Of a DNA stretch of 64,000 nt, positions 5,936-13,911 are shown one piece after another. Position numbers and translations under genes: made by a program. The stretch covers positions 1 to 64,000 of the forward strand of contig NZ_MWLQ01000014.1 in the NCBI RefSeq assembly GCF_010634855.1, read 5' to 3'. The notes beneath the pieces were generated by a model. The model saw nothing but the letters and a program-made list of their open reading frames with translations, was not told where the DNA came from and made no database searches. Every line of letters begins with the position of its first letter. Position 1 is the first letter of the stretch. The DNA is from Microbacterium sp. B35-30 (GTDB lineage Bacteria; Actinomycetota; Actinomycetes; Actinomycetales; Microbacteriaceae).

Positions 5936-8659
5936 CTACGAGCGTTCGGGCAGGCGGTCGCCGATCAGGGCGAGGTTCTGGATCGCGGCGAGGCCGTACT
6001 GCGCCACGTCGTTCGTGCCGACGCTCGGTGCCTCGTCCACCGGGTTCAGCACCGCAGGACCGTCGATGCGGCTGAGCACGAAATCGCGCCTGTGCACCAG
6101 CCACTCTCCGATGCCCTCGAACGCCTGCCAGGCGGCATCCGCCATCTTCTCGTCACCCGTGCTCGCCGCGGCGTAGGCCGTCAGACGGCTGTGCGCCTGC
6201 TCGAGATGGATGCCGGTGGGCCGCTCTCCGACGACCGCCACCTGCTCCTCGGGCGAGGCGAGGTACAGGCGGCAGTACTCGAGCCACGCCTCGCGGAATC
6301 CCGGGACGTCGACCAGGTCGATGAGCTCGCTGCACACCTCGACGAGGCCGAACACGGCGCTGAGGTGCGACACCGCGACGCGGTCGCGTGTCGTGTCGAA
6401 GCGGCCGGTCTCGATGTCGTACAGCGCTTCGCCGGTGAGGAAGCCCTTCGGCAGCGCGCCGATGTCGGCCATCGTGCCCAGCAGGCGGTCGCGCGAGCGT
6501 TCGTTGCCGGTGCGCTCCCAGTCGGCGAGCCACGTCGCGGCGAGCGCTCCCCAGTCCGTGCCGAGCCCGACCGCGAGTGCACCGCGATCGGGACGATAGG
6601 TCGCGGCATCCGTGCGCACCTTGCGCGTCGGATCGGTGTCGACGAAGCGCTCGTCGCTGTCGCGCAGCTCGGTGAGCAGGTCGCCGACCCGCTCGTCGGC
6701 GGTGAGGAAGTAGAAGATGCGCCGATAGATCGGGCTCGAGATGCGCAGCTGCTTCGCGCTGCAGCCCCAGTGCTGCACGTTGTGGCGCGAGCCCAGGCCC
6801 TGCCAGCGGCCGAGGTGATAGACGTCGACCTCGCCGGTGTGCCGTGTCATCGCCTCCGCGAGGCGGAACACATCGGCACGCCCGGTGCGCAGGTACGAGT
6901 ACCAGAGCCAGAGATCGGGAGACAGCTCGCTGTTGTCCCACGCGTAGCCGCCGACGTCGTAGCGCCACACATGCCGGTCCAGGTCGTAGGCGTGCATGAC
7001 GTCACCGAAGTTCCAGAAACCGTACCAGCGGCGCTGGTCGATCTGACCGAGATAGAACTCCAGGAGGAAGTCGATGCTGTCCTCGATCTCAGCGCGCGCA
7101 ACCGTCGAGCGATCGACCGGCGCCCAGTCCCCGAAGACGCCCACCGCGCGGAGGTGCGCGGGAGTGGGCTGCAGCAGCGGCGGCCGCTGCACCGCTGCGA
7201 CGGCAGCGGCCACGTCCTCGATCGCGGGGGTCGCCGCGTACGCGAAGAGCGTCAGCTCGTGGGTGCGGGCCACGCCGTGCGCATCGCCGAAGCCCGGCTC
7301 GTAATCCTCATAGGTGATCTCGAGCCCTTCGAGCTGGGTGGCGAAATCGTCCTGGCCGAGCCCGTCGTGGTAGAACCGCACGTCCATCGGCTGAGCCTCC
7401 GGCGCATACAGCCACGCGGTGAGCTCCGCGCGGTCCTCGGTCGCGCGCCGGAGGTCGAGCTGGCCCGGATGCGACTGCCAGAACGAGCGGATGCCGATCC
7501 CGAACCCGCCCGTGGGGTCGCTGATCGCGACGTAGCCTTCCGCGCGGGTGCCGGCGCCGGCGTCGATCCACGCGTGCCCGGGCGCGGTGCGCTTGCGGAT
7601 GCCGAACCCGTCGGCGCTGAGCTGCGTGAGGGTCAGATCGCCCCATGCCGGGATGAGCTCGAGACGCTCGGACACCTGCGGGTTCCACTGCGCGAGCGGC
7701 GGGGTGGCCACACCCCGGACCTGCGCGGCGCGCACCTCGGTGCCCGGGTCACGGCGAAGGCCCGTGAGGCCGCGGACGGCCTCGGCGAAGAAGCCGCCGT
7801 CCGCGCCGGCGAGCCGCACATGACGATCGTGCAGCGGTGCCCGCAGCGGAACATCCGCGCGTACGCCGAGCCCCGCGAGGAAGTCGTGTTCGGCGTCGCC
7901 GTTCCACACGAGGCTGTGGACCAGTCGCACCTCGGCCGCTCCCGCCATGACCACGAAGCGGACCGTGAACGGCAGCCATGCGCGCTCGGCGTCTTCCTGC
8001 TGGTGGACGCCCTCGACGCGCACGACAGCGCGCACGGGACCGTCCTGCTCGACCTCGACCGTCGTGACCCGCGATCGGAAGCGGCGCCGGGGGGCCGACC
8101 CGCCGTCTTCGCGCACCTCGTCCTGCAGCAGGCTCACGAGGCGGACGTCCTCCGAGACCGTGCGCCCGTCGCGCACGAGCCGCCGCGCGATCGTGTCGAC
8201 GGGACCGTGCTCGGGCCGCGCGAAGGCGATCTCGATTGTCCCGTTGGCCACGACGACTTCGGCATCGTCGTGGCGGACCGTGACGCGAGGTGCGGACGAG
8301 TCCTGCCCGCTCGCCCGCTCGCCGGCCGACAAGGACGCCGCGGCCCCCGAGACGACCTCGTATTCGACCGGCGCCTGCATGGCGCCGATCGCGACGCCCG
8401 CCCACTTGACCGAGCCGTCGGGCCACGTCGCGAGCGGCCAGAACTGCGCGGCCACCTCGGCGCCTCGGCCTGAGTCCTCTGCCCCTGCATCCGCCCCGGA
8501 GCCTGTCGGGGGCCCTGCGATCTCGCGCAGCCTCAGCCGCGCGATGGAGTCGACCGCGCCCCGAGGCAGCGGCACCCCCCAGGTCGCGCCGCCGGAGAGC
8601 CGGTCGGGCGGAGCGTCGTCGAGCCAGCGAAGGGGGACACGGACAGCGGAGCCGGTCAC
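5936..8659 (-). CDS. exo-rhamnogalacturonan lyase-like protein (YetA/PL26 group)
   Basis: A 907-aa protein with the hallmarks of the YetA/PcRGLX group: an N-terminal beta domain (PLRWLDDAPPDRLSGGATWG, PDGSVKWAGV), a central alpha/alpha barrel carrying FGDVMHAYD, HVWRYDVGGYAWDN and WLWYSYLRTGRADVFR (about residues 546-600), then AEAMTRHTGEVDVYHLG and GLGSRHNVQHWG (about 600-632). Characterised fungal relatives split the Rha-GalA backbone of rhamnogalacturonan-I from the end; activity here is inferred from family. No signal peptide is seen, so it probably acts on imported fragments. It is the last gene of the six-gene minus-strand operon; its GTG start overlaps the preceding TGA (GTGA, 8656-8659). 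Length is typical of the family. Confidence 0.82.
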   Translation of the reverse strand: MTGSAVRVPLRWLDDAPPDRLSGGATWGVPLPRGAVDSIARLRLREIAGPPTGSGADAGAEDSGRGAEVAAQFWPLATWPDGSVKWAGVAIGAMQAPVEYEVVSGAAASLSAGERASGQDSSAPRVTVRHDDAEVVVANGTIEIAFARPEHGPVDTIARRLVRDGRTVSEDVRLVSLLQDEVREDGGSAPRRRFRSRVTTVEVEQDGPVRAVVRVEGVHQQEDAERAWLPFTVRFVVMAGAAEVRLVHSLVWNGDAEHDFLAGLGVRADVPLRAPLHDRHVRLAGADGGFFAEAVRGLTGLRRDPGTEVRAAQVRGVATPPLAQWNPQVSERLELIPAWGDLTLTQLSADGFGIRKRTAPGHAWIDAGAGTRAEGYVAISDPTGGFGIGIRSFWQSHPGQLDLRRATEDRAELTAWLYAPEAQPMDVRFYHDGLGQDDFATQLEGLEITYEDYEPGFGDAHGVARTHELTLFAYAATPAIEDVAAAVAAVQRPPLLQPTPAHLRAVGVFGDWAPVDRSTVARAEIEDSIDFLLEFYLGQIDQRRWYGFWNFGDVMHAYDLDRHVWRYDVGGYAWDNSELSPDLWLWYSYLRTGRADVFRLAEAMTRHTGEVDVYHLGRWQGLGSRHNVQHWGCSAKQLRISSPIYRRIFYFLTADERVGDLLTELRDSDERFVDTDPTRKVRTDAATYRPDRGALAVGLGTDWGALAATWLADWERTGNERSRDRLLGTMADIGALPKGFLTGEALYDIETGRFDTTRDRVAVSHLSAVFGLVEVCSELIDLVDVPGFREAWLEYCRLYLASPEEQVAVVGERPTGIHLEQAHSRLTAYAAASTGDEKMADAAWQAFEGIGEWLVHRRDFVLSRIDGPAVLNPVDEAPSVGTNDVAQYGLAAIQNLALIGDRLPERS

Positions 8660-9300
8660 AGCGAGTGAACCTCCAGGTTGCGATAGCGGGCGACGAGGGG
8701 AGACATCTGGCGGAAGCCGATCCGTCCCTCGCGGATGCGTGGACCGGTCGACTCGTCGTCGGTCCAGGAGAAGAGCGGCAGCCCGTCGATCGAGAACGCG
8801 ACGCTCTCGGCGTCCTTGACGACCTCGATGCGGTAGAACGCGTCACGCGCGTCGACCACGGGCGGCAGCGGGTCTGCGCCCTGGCACACCAGATGGAACC
8901 CGGGCGATTTCCGCAGGTTGCACGTGTGGAAGGCCCGTTCGTCCTCCCACCGGCGCCGGAAGTACGACACGTGCAGCGTCCGCACGTCGCTCGAGTGGTA
9001 CTGCGGGTATGCGCCCGAGCGCGCCGCGACGCCTTGGTCGAAGATGCTGCCGCCGTCGACCGCCGTCGCACCGAAGAACAGCATCGCGAGCCCCGGCTCC
9101 TCACGGGGCGAGAACTCCCACGTGATGCGGATCCGGTCGCCGAACACCTCCGGGCACCACAGCGTCCAGTGGTCGTCGAAGCCGCCCGAGCTCGACAGGC
9201 TCACCCCGCCGTCGTCCGCTCGGACGGCGACCGGTCCCTCTGCCACCCATCCCTGCAGATCGGATGCCGCGGCCAGCGGATTGCGGTAGAGCAGCGTCAT
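8656..9300 (-). CDS. YesU-like DUF1961 protein
   Basis: A 214-aa protein resembling B. subtilis YesU (DUF1961), a jelly-roll fold with no established activity. Family-like blocks are TWEFSPREEPGLAMLFFGAT, YHSSDVRTLHVSYFRRRW, AFHTCNLRKSPGFHLVCQGA and IDGLPLFSWTDD. The ATG at 9300 overlaps the stop of the upstream permease (ATGA); the frame continues open upstream to about 10011, but that stretch is antisense-type sequence inside the permease. Position between importer and lyase matches the Bacillus yes cluster and points to a role with rhamnogalacturonan fragments. No signal peptide is visible. Carbohydrate binding or lyase assistance are guesses. Confidence 0.8.
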   Translation of the reverse strand: MTLLYRNPLAAASDLQGWVAEGPVAVRADDGGVSLSSSGGFDDHWTLWCPEVFGDRIRITWEFSPREEPGLAMLFFGATAVDGGSIFDQGVAARSGAYPQYHSSDVRTLHVSYFRRRWEDERAFHTCNLRKSPGFHLVCQGADPLPPVVDARDAFYRIEVVKDAESVAFSIDGLPLFSWTDDESTGPRIREGRIGFRQMSPLVARYRNLEVHSL

Positions 9301-10178
9301 CCCTTCACCGATCCGATGAGCATCCCCTTCGCGAAGTGCTTCTGCAGGAAGGGGTAGAAGAGCACGATCGGCAGCGTCGCGACGATGATGACCGCGAACT
9401 TGATGCCCTGCGCGGGCGGCAGCTGCGTCGGATCCTGCTCCACGACTGACAGGTCGGTCGCGACGGTCACCTGACGCAGGAACATCTGCAGCGTCCACAT
9501 CGAGTTGTCGTTGAGGTAGAGCAGCGGCGACATGAAGTCGTTCCAGATCCCGACCGCGTAGAACAGCGCGAACGTCGCGAGGACCGGCTTCGACAGCGGC
9601 AGCACGATGTTCCACAGCGTCTGCAGCTCGTTCGCGCCGTCGATCTTCGCGGACTCCTCCAGTTCGGCGGGAAGCTGCTGGAAGAAGTTCTTGATGATGA
9701 TGAGGCTGAACGGGTTGATCGCCATCGGGAGGATCAGCGCCCAGTAGTTGTTGAGCAGGCCGAGGTCCTTCACCACCAGGAACGTCGGGATCATGCCGCC
9801 CCCGAACACCATGGTGAAGACGATGAGTGAGAGGATCACACGGCCGCCCGGCAGGTTGGCCTTGCTCAGCGGATAGGCCATCGTCGCGGTCAGCGCCAAC
9901 TGGACCGCGGTGCCCACGGCCGTCACCGCGATCGTCGTGATGAGTGCCCGGATGAAGGCGGGGCTCGTGAAGATCGCCTCGTACGCGTCGAGCGAGAACG
10001 TCTCCGGCCACAGGAAGAAGGAGCGCGTCGCCAGTTCGGCCTCCGTCGCGAACGACCCTGCGAGGACGTAGACGAAGGGCACGAGCGCGACGATGCCGAT
10101 CGCGATCAGGAGCACGACGTTGAACACGTCGAACACGCGGCCGGCGGGAGTGTTGAACCGGTACTTCTCGCGAGCCAT
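9297..10178 (-). CDS. carbohydrate ABC transporter permease (second, LplC/YesQ type)
   Basis: A 293-aa inner-membrane subunit with six predicted spans. After a short basic N-terminus (MAREKYRFNTPAG) come LLIAIGIVALVPFVYVLAGSF, TATMAYPLSKANLPG, FGGGMIPTFLVVKDLGLLNN and the cytoplasmic EAA-type loop around EESAKIDGANELQTLWNIVL, which docks the ATPase; it ends KHFAKGMLIGSVKG, the usual tail of second permeases. Start and stop overlap both neighbours (TGATG with the first permease, ATGA with the DUF1961 gene), so translation is coupled. No ATPase gene is in the operon. Confidence 0.93.
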   Translation of the reverse strand: MAREKYRFNTPAGRVFDVFNVVLLIAIGIVALVPFVYVLAGSFATEAELATRSFFLWPETFSLDAYEAIFTSPAFIRALITTIAVTAVGTAVQLALTATMAYPLSKANLPGGRVILSLIVFTMVFGGGMIPTFLVVKDLGLLNNYWALILPMAINPFSLIIIKNFFQQLPAELEESAKIDGANELQTLWNIVLPLSKPVLATFALFYAVGIWNDFMSPLLYLNDNSMWTLQMFLRQVTVATDLSVVEQDPTQLPPAQGIKFAVIIVATLPIVLFYPFLQKHFAKGMLIGSVKG

Positions 10179-11149
10179 CAGAAGATCCCTACCTGGTTGA
10201 AGCGCTTGGCGACCCAGTTCGCCCCGAAGATGAGCACGACGCCGACGACCGCCTTGAACAGGCCGACAGCGGTGCTGTAGCTGTAGGAGCCCTGCGTGAT
10301 GCCCATGAAGTAGACGTAGGTGTCGAAGACGTCGGCCACCGAACGGTTGAGCGAGTTGGTCATCAGGTAGATCTGCTCGAACCCGGTGTTGAGGATCTGC
10401 CCCATCTGCAGCACGAGCATGACGATGATCGTGGGCATGATCGAGGGGATCGTGATGTGCCATACCCGCTGGAAGCGGCCCGCGCCGTCGATGATCGCGG
10501 CCTCGTACTGCGCCTGGTCGACACCCGCGAGTGCGGCCAGGAAGATGATGGTCCCCCACCCGGTGTTCTTCCAGATGTCCTGCAGGACGATGATCGGCCG
10601 GAACCAGGCCGGATCGGCCAGGAAGTTGATGTCGGTGCCGAGAATGCCGTTGACCAGCTGGAACAGCGGGCCGATGTCGAGAGCGAACAGCAGGTAGGTC
10701 AATGACGCGACCACGGTCCACGACAGGAAGTGCGGCACGTAGATGAGCGTCTGCGTCGTGCGCTTGAGGATCGTCACGCGCATCTCGTTGAGCAGCAGCG
10801 CCACGATGATCGTCAGCGGAAACGCGATCAGCAGCGACAGCAGGGCGAGGATGATCGTGTTCCCGAGCAGACGCGGGAAGTCGGGGCTTGCGAAGAAGTC
10901 CTCGAAGTGCGCGAATCCGACCCAGGGGCTGTCGGCGATCCCGAGGAAGGGGACGTAGTCCTTGAAGGCGATGATCGCGCCGTACATCGGCCAGTACCGG
11001 AACAGCAGGAAGTAGACGATGCCGGGTAGGAGCAGAAGGTAGAGCCACTTGAACTGCGTGAAGTGGACGCGCACGCCGCGACGGCGCCTGCTCTGCTTCT
11101 GGACGGTCAGCGTCTCGGTCGCCGTGACGGCGGTGTCGAGCATTGCCAT
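10178..11149 (-). CDS. carbohydrate ABC transporter permease (first, LplB/YesP type)
   Basis: A 323-aa inner-membrane subunit. It shows the LplB-type N-terminus (KWLYLLLLPGIVYFLLFRYW, PMYGAIIAFKDYVPFLG), the conserved ALLLNEMR and the ATPase-docking loop EAAIIDGAGRFQRVWHITIP. ATG 11149 has GAGAGG 8 nt upstream; a second ATG lies two codons in. The frame is open to 11284, but that part covers the intercistronic hairpin. It follows the binding-protein gene by 68 nt containing an 18-bp stem-loop that probably lowers permease relative to binding-protein expression. Confidence 0.92.
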   Translation of the reverse strand: MAMLDTAVTATETLTVQKQSRRRRGVRVHFTQFKWLYLLLLPGIVYFLLFRYWPMYGAIIAFKDYVPFLGIADSPWVGFAHFEDFFASPDFPRLLGNTIILALLSLLIAFPLTIIVALLLNEMRVTILKRTTQTLIYVPHFLSWTVVASLTYLLFALDIGPLFQLVNGILGTDINFLADPAWFRPIIVLQDIWKNTGWGTIIFLAALAGVDQAQYEAAIIDGAGRFQRVWHITIPSIMPTIIVMLVLQMGQILNTGFEQIYLMTNSLNRSVADVFDTYVYFMGITQGSYSYSTAVGLFKAVVGVVLIFGANWVAKRFNQVGIF

Positions 11150-11170
11150 GGGTGGGGCCTCTCGGTCAGC

Positions 11171-11210
11171 GCCGGGGATGACGGGCGCGCAGGCGCCCGC
11201 CATCCCCGGC
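11171..11210 (-). terminator. intercistronic stem-loop between binding protein and permease
   Basis: Arms 11171-11188 (GCCGGGGATGACGGGCGC) and 11193-11210 pair over 18 bp with one G-U wobble and a 4-nt loop. There is no T-tract and the operon continues, so partial termination or 3'-end protection of the binding-protein mRNA is more likely than a full stop. Confidence 0.75.
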
Positions 11211-11217
11211 CCGGCGA

Positions 11218-12765
11218 TCAGGAGTCGGCGTCGGCCAGCTCGTTGATCTCGGCGATGATGTCGTCGCCGCCGCTGGAGCGCCACAGTTCGATGGCGTCCT
11301 CGAGCCCGTCGAGGTCGATCTGACCGGCGATGTACTGGATGCGCGCATCGGCGACGATGGTGTCCAGCTGCGCGCCCTTCGAGACGTATGTCGGCGACAC
11401 GTACGGCGCTGCCGGGTCGAACTGCGCCGATTCGAGGTCGGACGCCTCGATCTGCTTGCGCTTGTCGTACATCTCCTGCTCGTAGTCCGACGGCTGCTTG
11501 GGCAGATACCCCTGGAAGCCGTTGACGTTCATGCCGAGCTGGGCGTAGGCGCCGACGGTGTCCTTCAGCGCCTGCGGCACGTCGTCCACCGCGACGGCGA
11601 GATCGCCGTCGAGGGTGTAGGTGACGTCTTCGATGCCGTTGTTGAGGATCGGCCCCGCCTCTGCCGAGTTGAGCTCGTTCAGCACCTCGAGCACGCCCCG
11701 CAGATCCTCCTCGGTGCGCACCTGAGCCTTGGGGACCGCGAGGAAGCCGCTGTAGCCCGAAGTGGGCAGTGCGTACAGCTCGCCGTCAGGCCCGGTCAGG
11801 TTGCCCGTGACGTCGACGAAGTTCTCGAAGTTCTCGGGGTCCGACTGCTTGACCAGGCTGATCAGCTGGCCGACACGCGAGTGGACGTCGATGATGATGC
11901 CGCCCTTGCCGGTGAGGAACGGCTCGTTCCACTTCGCCGAGTCGAACGTCGCGTAGTCGGGGTTCACGACACCCTCCTCGACCAGCTGCCGCTCGAACTG
12001 CACGGCCTCGAGCCACTCGTCGGTCGTGAAGTTCGGCACGAGCTCGTCGTCGCGCTCGGTCCAGCGGGTGCCTGCGCCGTACCAGGTCTCGATCGCATCC
12101 CACGGGCTGTTGGTGCCGATGGTGCCGGGCCACTTCGGGATGATGAGACCGTAGGTGTCGTCCGCGCCGTTGCCGTCGGGGTCGTCCTCGGTGAAGGCCT
12201 TCGCGATCTCGTAGAGGTCCTCGGTCGTCTCGGGCAGCTCGAGTCCTACGTTCTCGAGCCAGTCCTTGCGGATGATGACGGCTTCGCGCATGACATCGCG
12301 CGCGCGGAAGATTCCGTAGACCTTGCCGTTCACGCTCGACGCCCGCTGCACCTCGGGGAAGGTGGTCTTGAGGTTCTCGTAGTCGTCGAGATATTCGGTC
12401 AGATCCCAGAACGCGCCCGCCTCCGCGTTGCGGACGAACCCGGGGTCCTTGCCCTGGATCACCATGACCTGAGGAAGATCGTCGCCGGCGAGCGTGATGT
12501 TGACCTTGTCGCCGTAGGAGGCGTTCGGCACCCACGTCATGTCCAGGTCGACGCCGATGACATCCTCGAGGGCGGTCTCGATCTCGTTCTCCTCCTCGGG
12601 GGCGTTGGTGCTGAGGAACGGCGCCATGATCGACAGGCTCTCGAGCTTCGCGGCATCCGTGCTGGTCGCATCATCGTCGCCGGTGCTGCTTCCGGAGCAG
12701 CCGGTGAGGGCGAGGGCGGCGACGACGGCGATGCCGACGCCGACGAGCGGCTTGCTGTGGTTCAT
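11218..12765 (-). CDS. extracellular solute-binding lipoprotein of a sugar importer (LplA/YtcQ type)
   Basis: A 515-aa lipid-anchored receptor for the permeases at 9297-11149. The signal peptide ends in a lipobox (LALTGC, Cys23) followed by a Ser/Gly/Asp-rich linker. The mature part has the long LplA-type fold, with DDDLPQVMVIQGKDP-like binding-protein segments, RDVMREAVIIRKDWLENVGL and YGLIIPKWPG. The ATG at 12765 follows AAGGAG closely; the upstream open frame to 13617 is a shadow of the DUF624 gene. The usual size for this large subgroup is 500-550 aa. Ligand by context: unsaturated or intact rhamnogalacturonan oligomers. Confidence 0.92.
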   Translation of the reverse strand: MNHSKPLVGVGIAVVAALALTGCSGSSTGDDDATSTDAAKLESLSIMAPFLSTNAPEEENEIETALEDVIGVDLDMTWVPNASYGDKVNITLAGDDLPQVMVIQGKDPGFVRNAEAGAFWDLTEYLDDYENLKTTFPEVQRASSVNGKVYGIFRARDVMREAVIIRKDWLENVGLELPETTEDLYEIAKAFTEDDPDGNGADDTYGLIIPKWPGTIGTNSPWDAIETWYGAGTRWTERDDELVPNFTTDEWLEAVQFERQLVEEGVVNPDYATFDSAKWNEPFLTGKGGIIIDVHSRVGQLISLVKQSDPENFENFVDVTGNLTGPDGELYALPTSGYSGFLAVPKAQVRTEEDLRGVLEVLNELNSAEAGPILNNGIEDVTYTLDGDLAVAVDDVPQALKDTVGAYAQLGMNVNGFQGYLPKQPSDYEQEMYDKRKQIEASDLESAQFDPAAPYVSPTYVSKGAQLDTIVADARIQYIAGQIDLDGLEDAIELWRSSGGDDIIAEINELADADS

Positions 12766-12824
12766 TGCAGGAACTCCTTCGTTCGGGGTGGGGGTTTTTC
12801 TCTGGGGGAGGTGGGCGGAGAGGA

Positions 12825-13484
12825 TCAGGAAGAGGGGGATGCCGCGACGGCACGGTCGGCGACGGCGCGGTCGTTGGCGGTGAAGAACGAGATGCACAGG
12901 ACGGTGCTGAGGGTCAGCCACGCCCCCACCGTCAGGAAGGGGACCACGCCGGGAAGGATGCTGGCGACCGCCGCGATCGCGACGACGCCCAGCAGGAGCA
13001 GCACCACGTGGAGAAGGTTGCGCATCGCCCAGCGGCTGGCGGTGGGGAGGTAGGCGCCGAGCGGCAGTTCGTAGTGCGCGTACAGCGGGACCGAGACAGC
13101 CGTGATCACGAAGGCTGCGGCCAGGGCGACGACGGTCGAGATACCGAGCACCGAGCCGAGGGCCCCGGCTGCGAGCTGCCCGGCGACGCCGACCGCCAGC
13201 ATCCCGGTCACGAGGAATCCGACACCGAGCGCGACGTTCGACTTCCGCAGGTCGCCCCGCCATGCGGCGGCGAAGGTCCGTGCCACCGGGAACACCTCGC
13301 CGCGCAGGCGGCGCCGTGTGACGTGGGCGGCGGCGGTGCTCGAGGGCACGATGCCGAACACGATTCCTCCGGCGAAGGCGAACGCCCACCACAGTGCGTT
13401 GACGTACGCCATCCACCACACCCAGTCGAAGACGGCGTGAGCACGCACGGCCCACGTCGGCACGGCAGACGCAGACTCCGTCAT
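12825..13484 (-). CDS. YesL-like DUF624 membrane protein
   Basis: A 219-aa integral membrane protein with about five hydrophobic segments. The DUF624/YesL pattern is visible: an aromatic-rich first span (WVWWMAYVNALWWAFAFAGG), then GIVPSSTAAAHVTRRRLRGE and RTFAAAWRGDLRKSN. I chose ATG 13484 because GGAG lies just upstream; the longer frame starting at 13547 runs over operator DNA. It is the first gene of the operon, as yesL is in Bacillus. Function unknown; members travel with sugar importers. Three AAACGTTT-class operators lie upstream. Confidence 0.83.
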   Translation of the reverse strand: MTESASAVPTWAVRAHAVFDWVWWMAYVNALWWAFAFAGGIVFGIVPSSTAAAHVTRRRLRGEVFPVARTFAAAWRGDLRKSNVALGVGFLVTGMLAVGVAGQLAAGALGSVLGISTVVALAAAFVITAVSVPLYAHYELPLGAYLPTASRWAMRNLLHVVLLLLGVVAIAAVASILPGVVPFLTVGAWLTLSTVLCISFFTANDRAVADRAVAASPSS

Positions 13485-13520
13485 CACATCTCCATCGTTG
13501 TGGGCGAGGGCGCTGGCCAT

Positions 13521-13534
13521 GGAATACGTTTTCC
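13521..13534. promoter_or_regulatory. LacI-type operator GGAATACGTTTTCC
   Basis: A CG-centred 14-bp near-palindrome, one mismatched pair, 37 nt upstream of the DUF624 start. I could not fix the minus-strand promoter hexamers with confidence. Confidence 0.65.
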
Positions 13535-13599
13535 CGGGCCAAGCCACGAGTACCGTAAACCGCCGCCGCGAGCGGAGTCAACTCCATGCACCTCCAGAA

Positions 13600-13635
13600 G
13601 TGAAACGTCTCATGCAAATCTCAGAAACGTTTCGT
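13600..13635. promoter_or_regulatory. two LacI-type operators in the divergent region
   Basis: GTGAAACGTCTCAT (13600-13613) and CAGAAACGTTTCGT (13622-13635, with a perfect GAAACGTTTC core). Their centres are 22 bp apart, about two helical turns, on the same face. The divergent region 13485-13911 (427 bp) also holds the operators at 13521 and 13765-13811; I see no gene in it. Confidence 0.65.
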
Positions 13636-13764
13636 GTCCTCCGCACCGGCCCGATCCCCGTCGCGCAGCTCGGACAGCGGCCAGGGACTGGGACCGTGCA
13701 CGGCCCCGCCGGCAAAGGCCGGGTCCGCCGTTACTGAATCGTTCTAATTTCTCGGAATGATGGC

Positions 13765-13811
13765 TTGCGAAACGTTTTTAGACGAGGTACCGTAGCGGGC
13801 AAGCGCTTTCC
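13765..13811 (+). promoter_or_regulatory. promoter with two different LacI-type operators
   Basis: -35 TTGCGA (13765-13770), a 17-nt spacer and -10 TACCGT (13788-13793). The operator GCGAAACGTTTTTA (13767-13780) sits over the -35/spacer and a second one of another class, GGCAAGCGCTTTCC (13798-13811), covers the expected start point. This suggests control of the galactan/arabinan operon by two LacI paralogues. Confidence 0.7.
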
Positions 13812-13911
13812 AGCACCGCATGATCCGCACCCGGATGCGCCCACACCGCACTCACAGACGACGAACGTCTCCCGCGGACAGCGAACGCAGACGTTCACAA
13901 GGAGGACAAGG

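Noticed and set aside
5927..8473. 848-codon open frame on the plus strand
   Set aside because: Antisense of the lyase-like gene, which has recognisable YetA-type motifs on the other strand.
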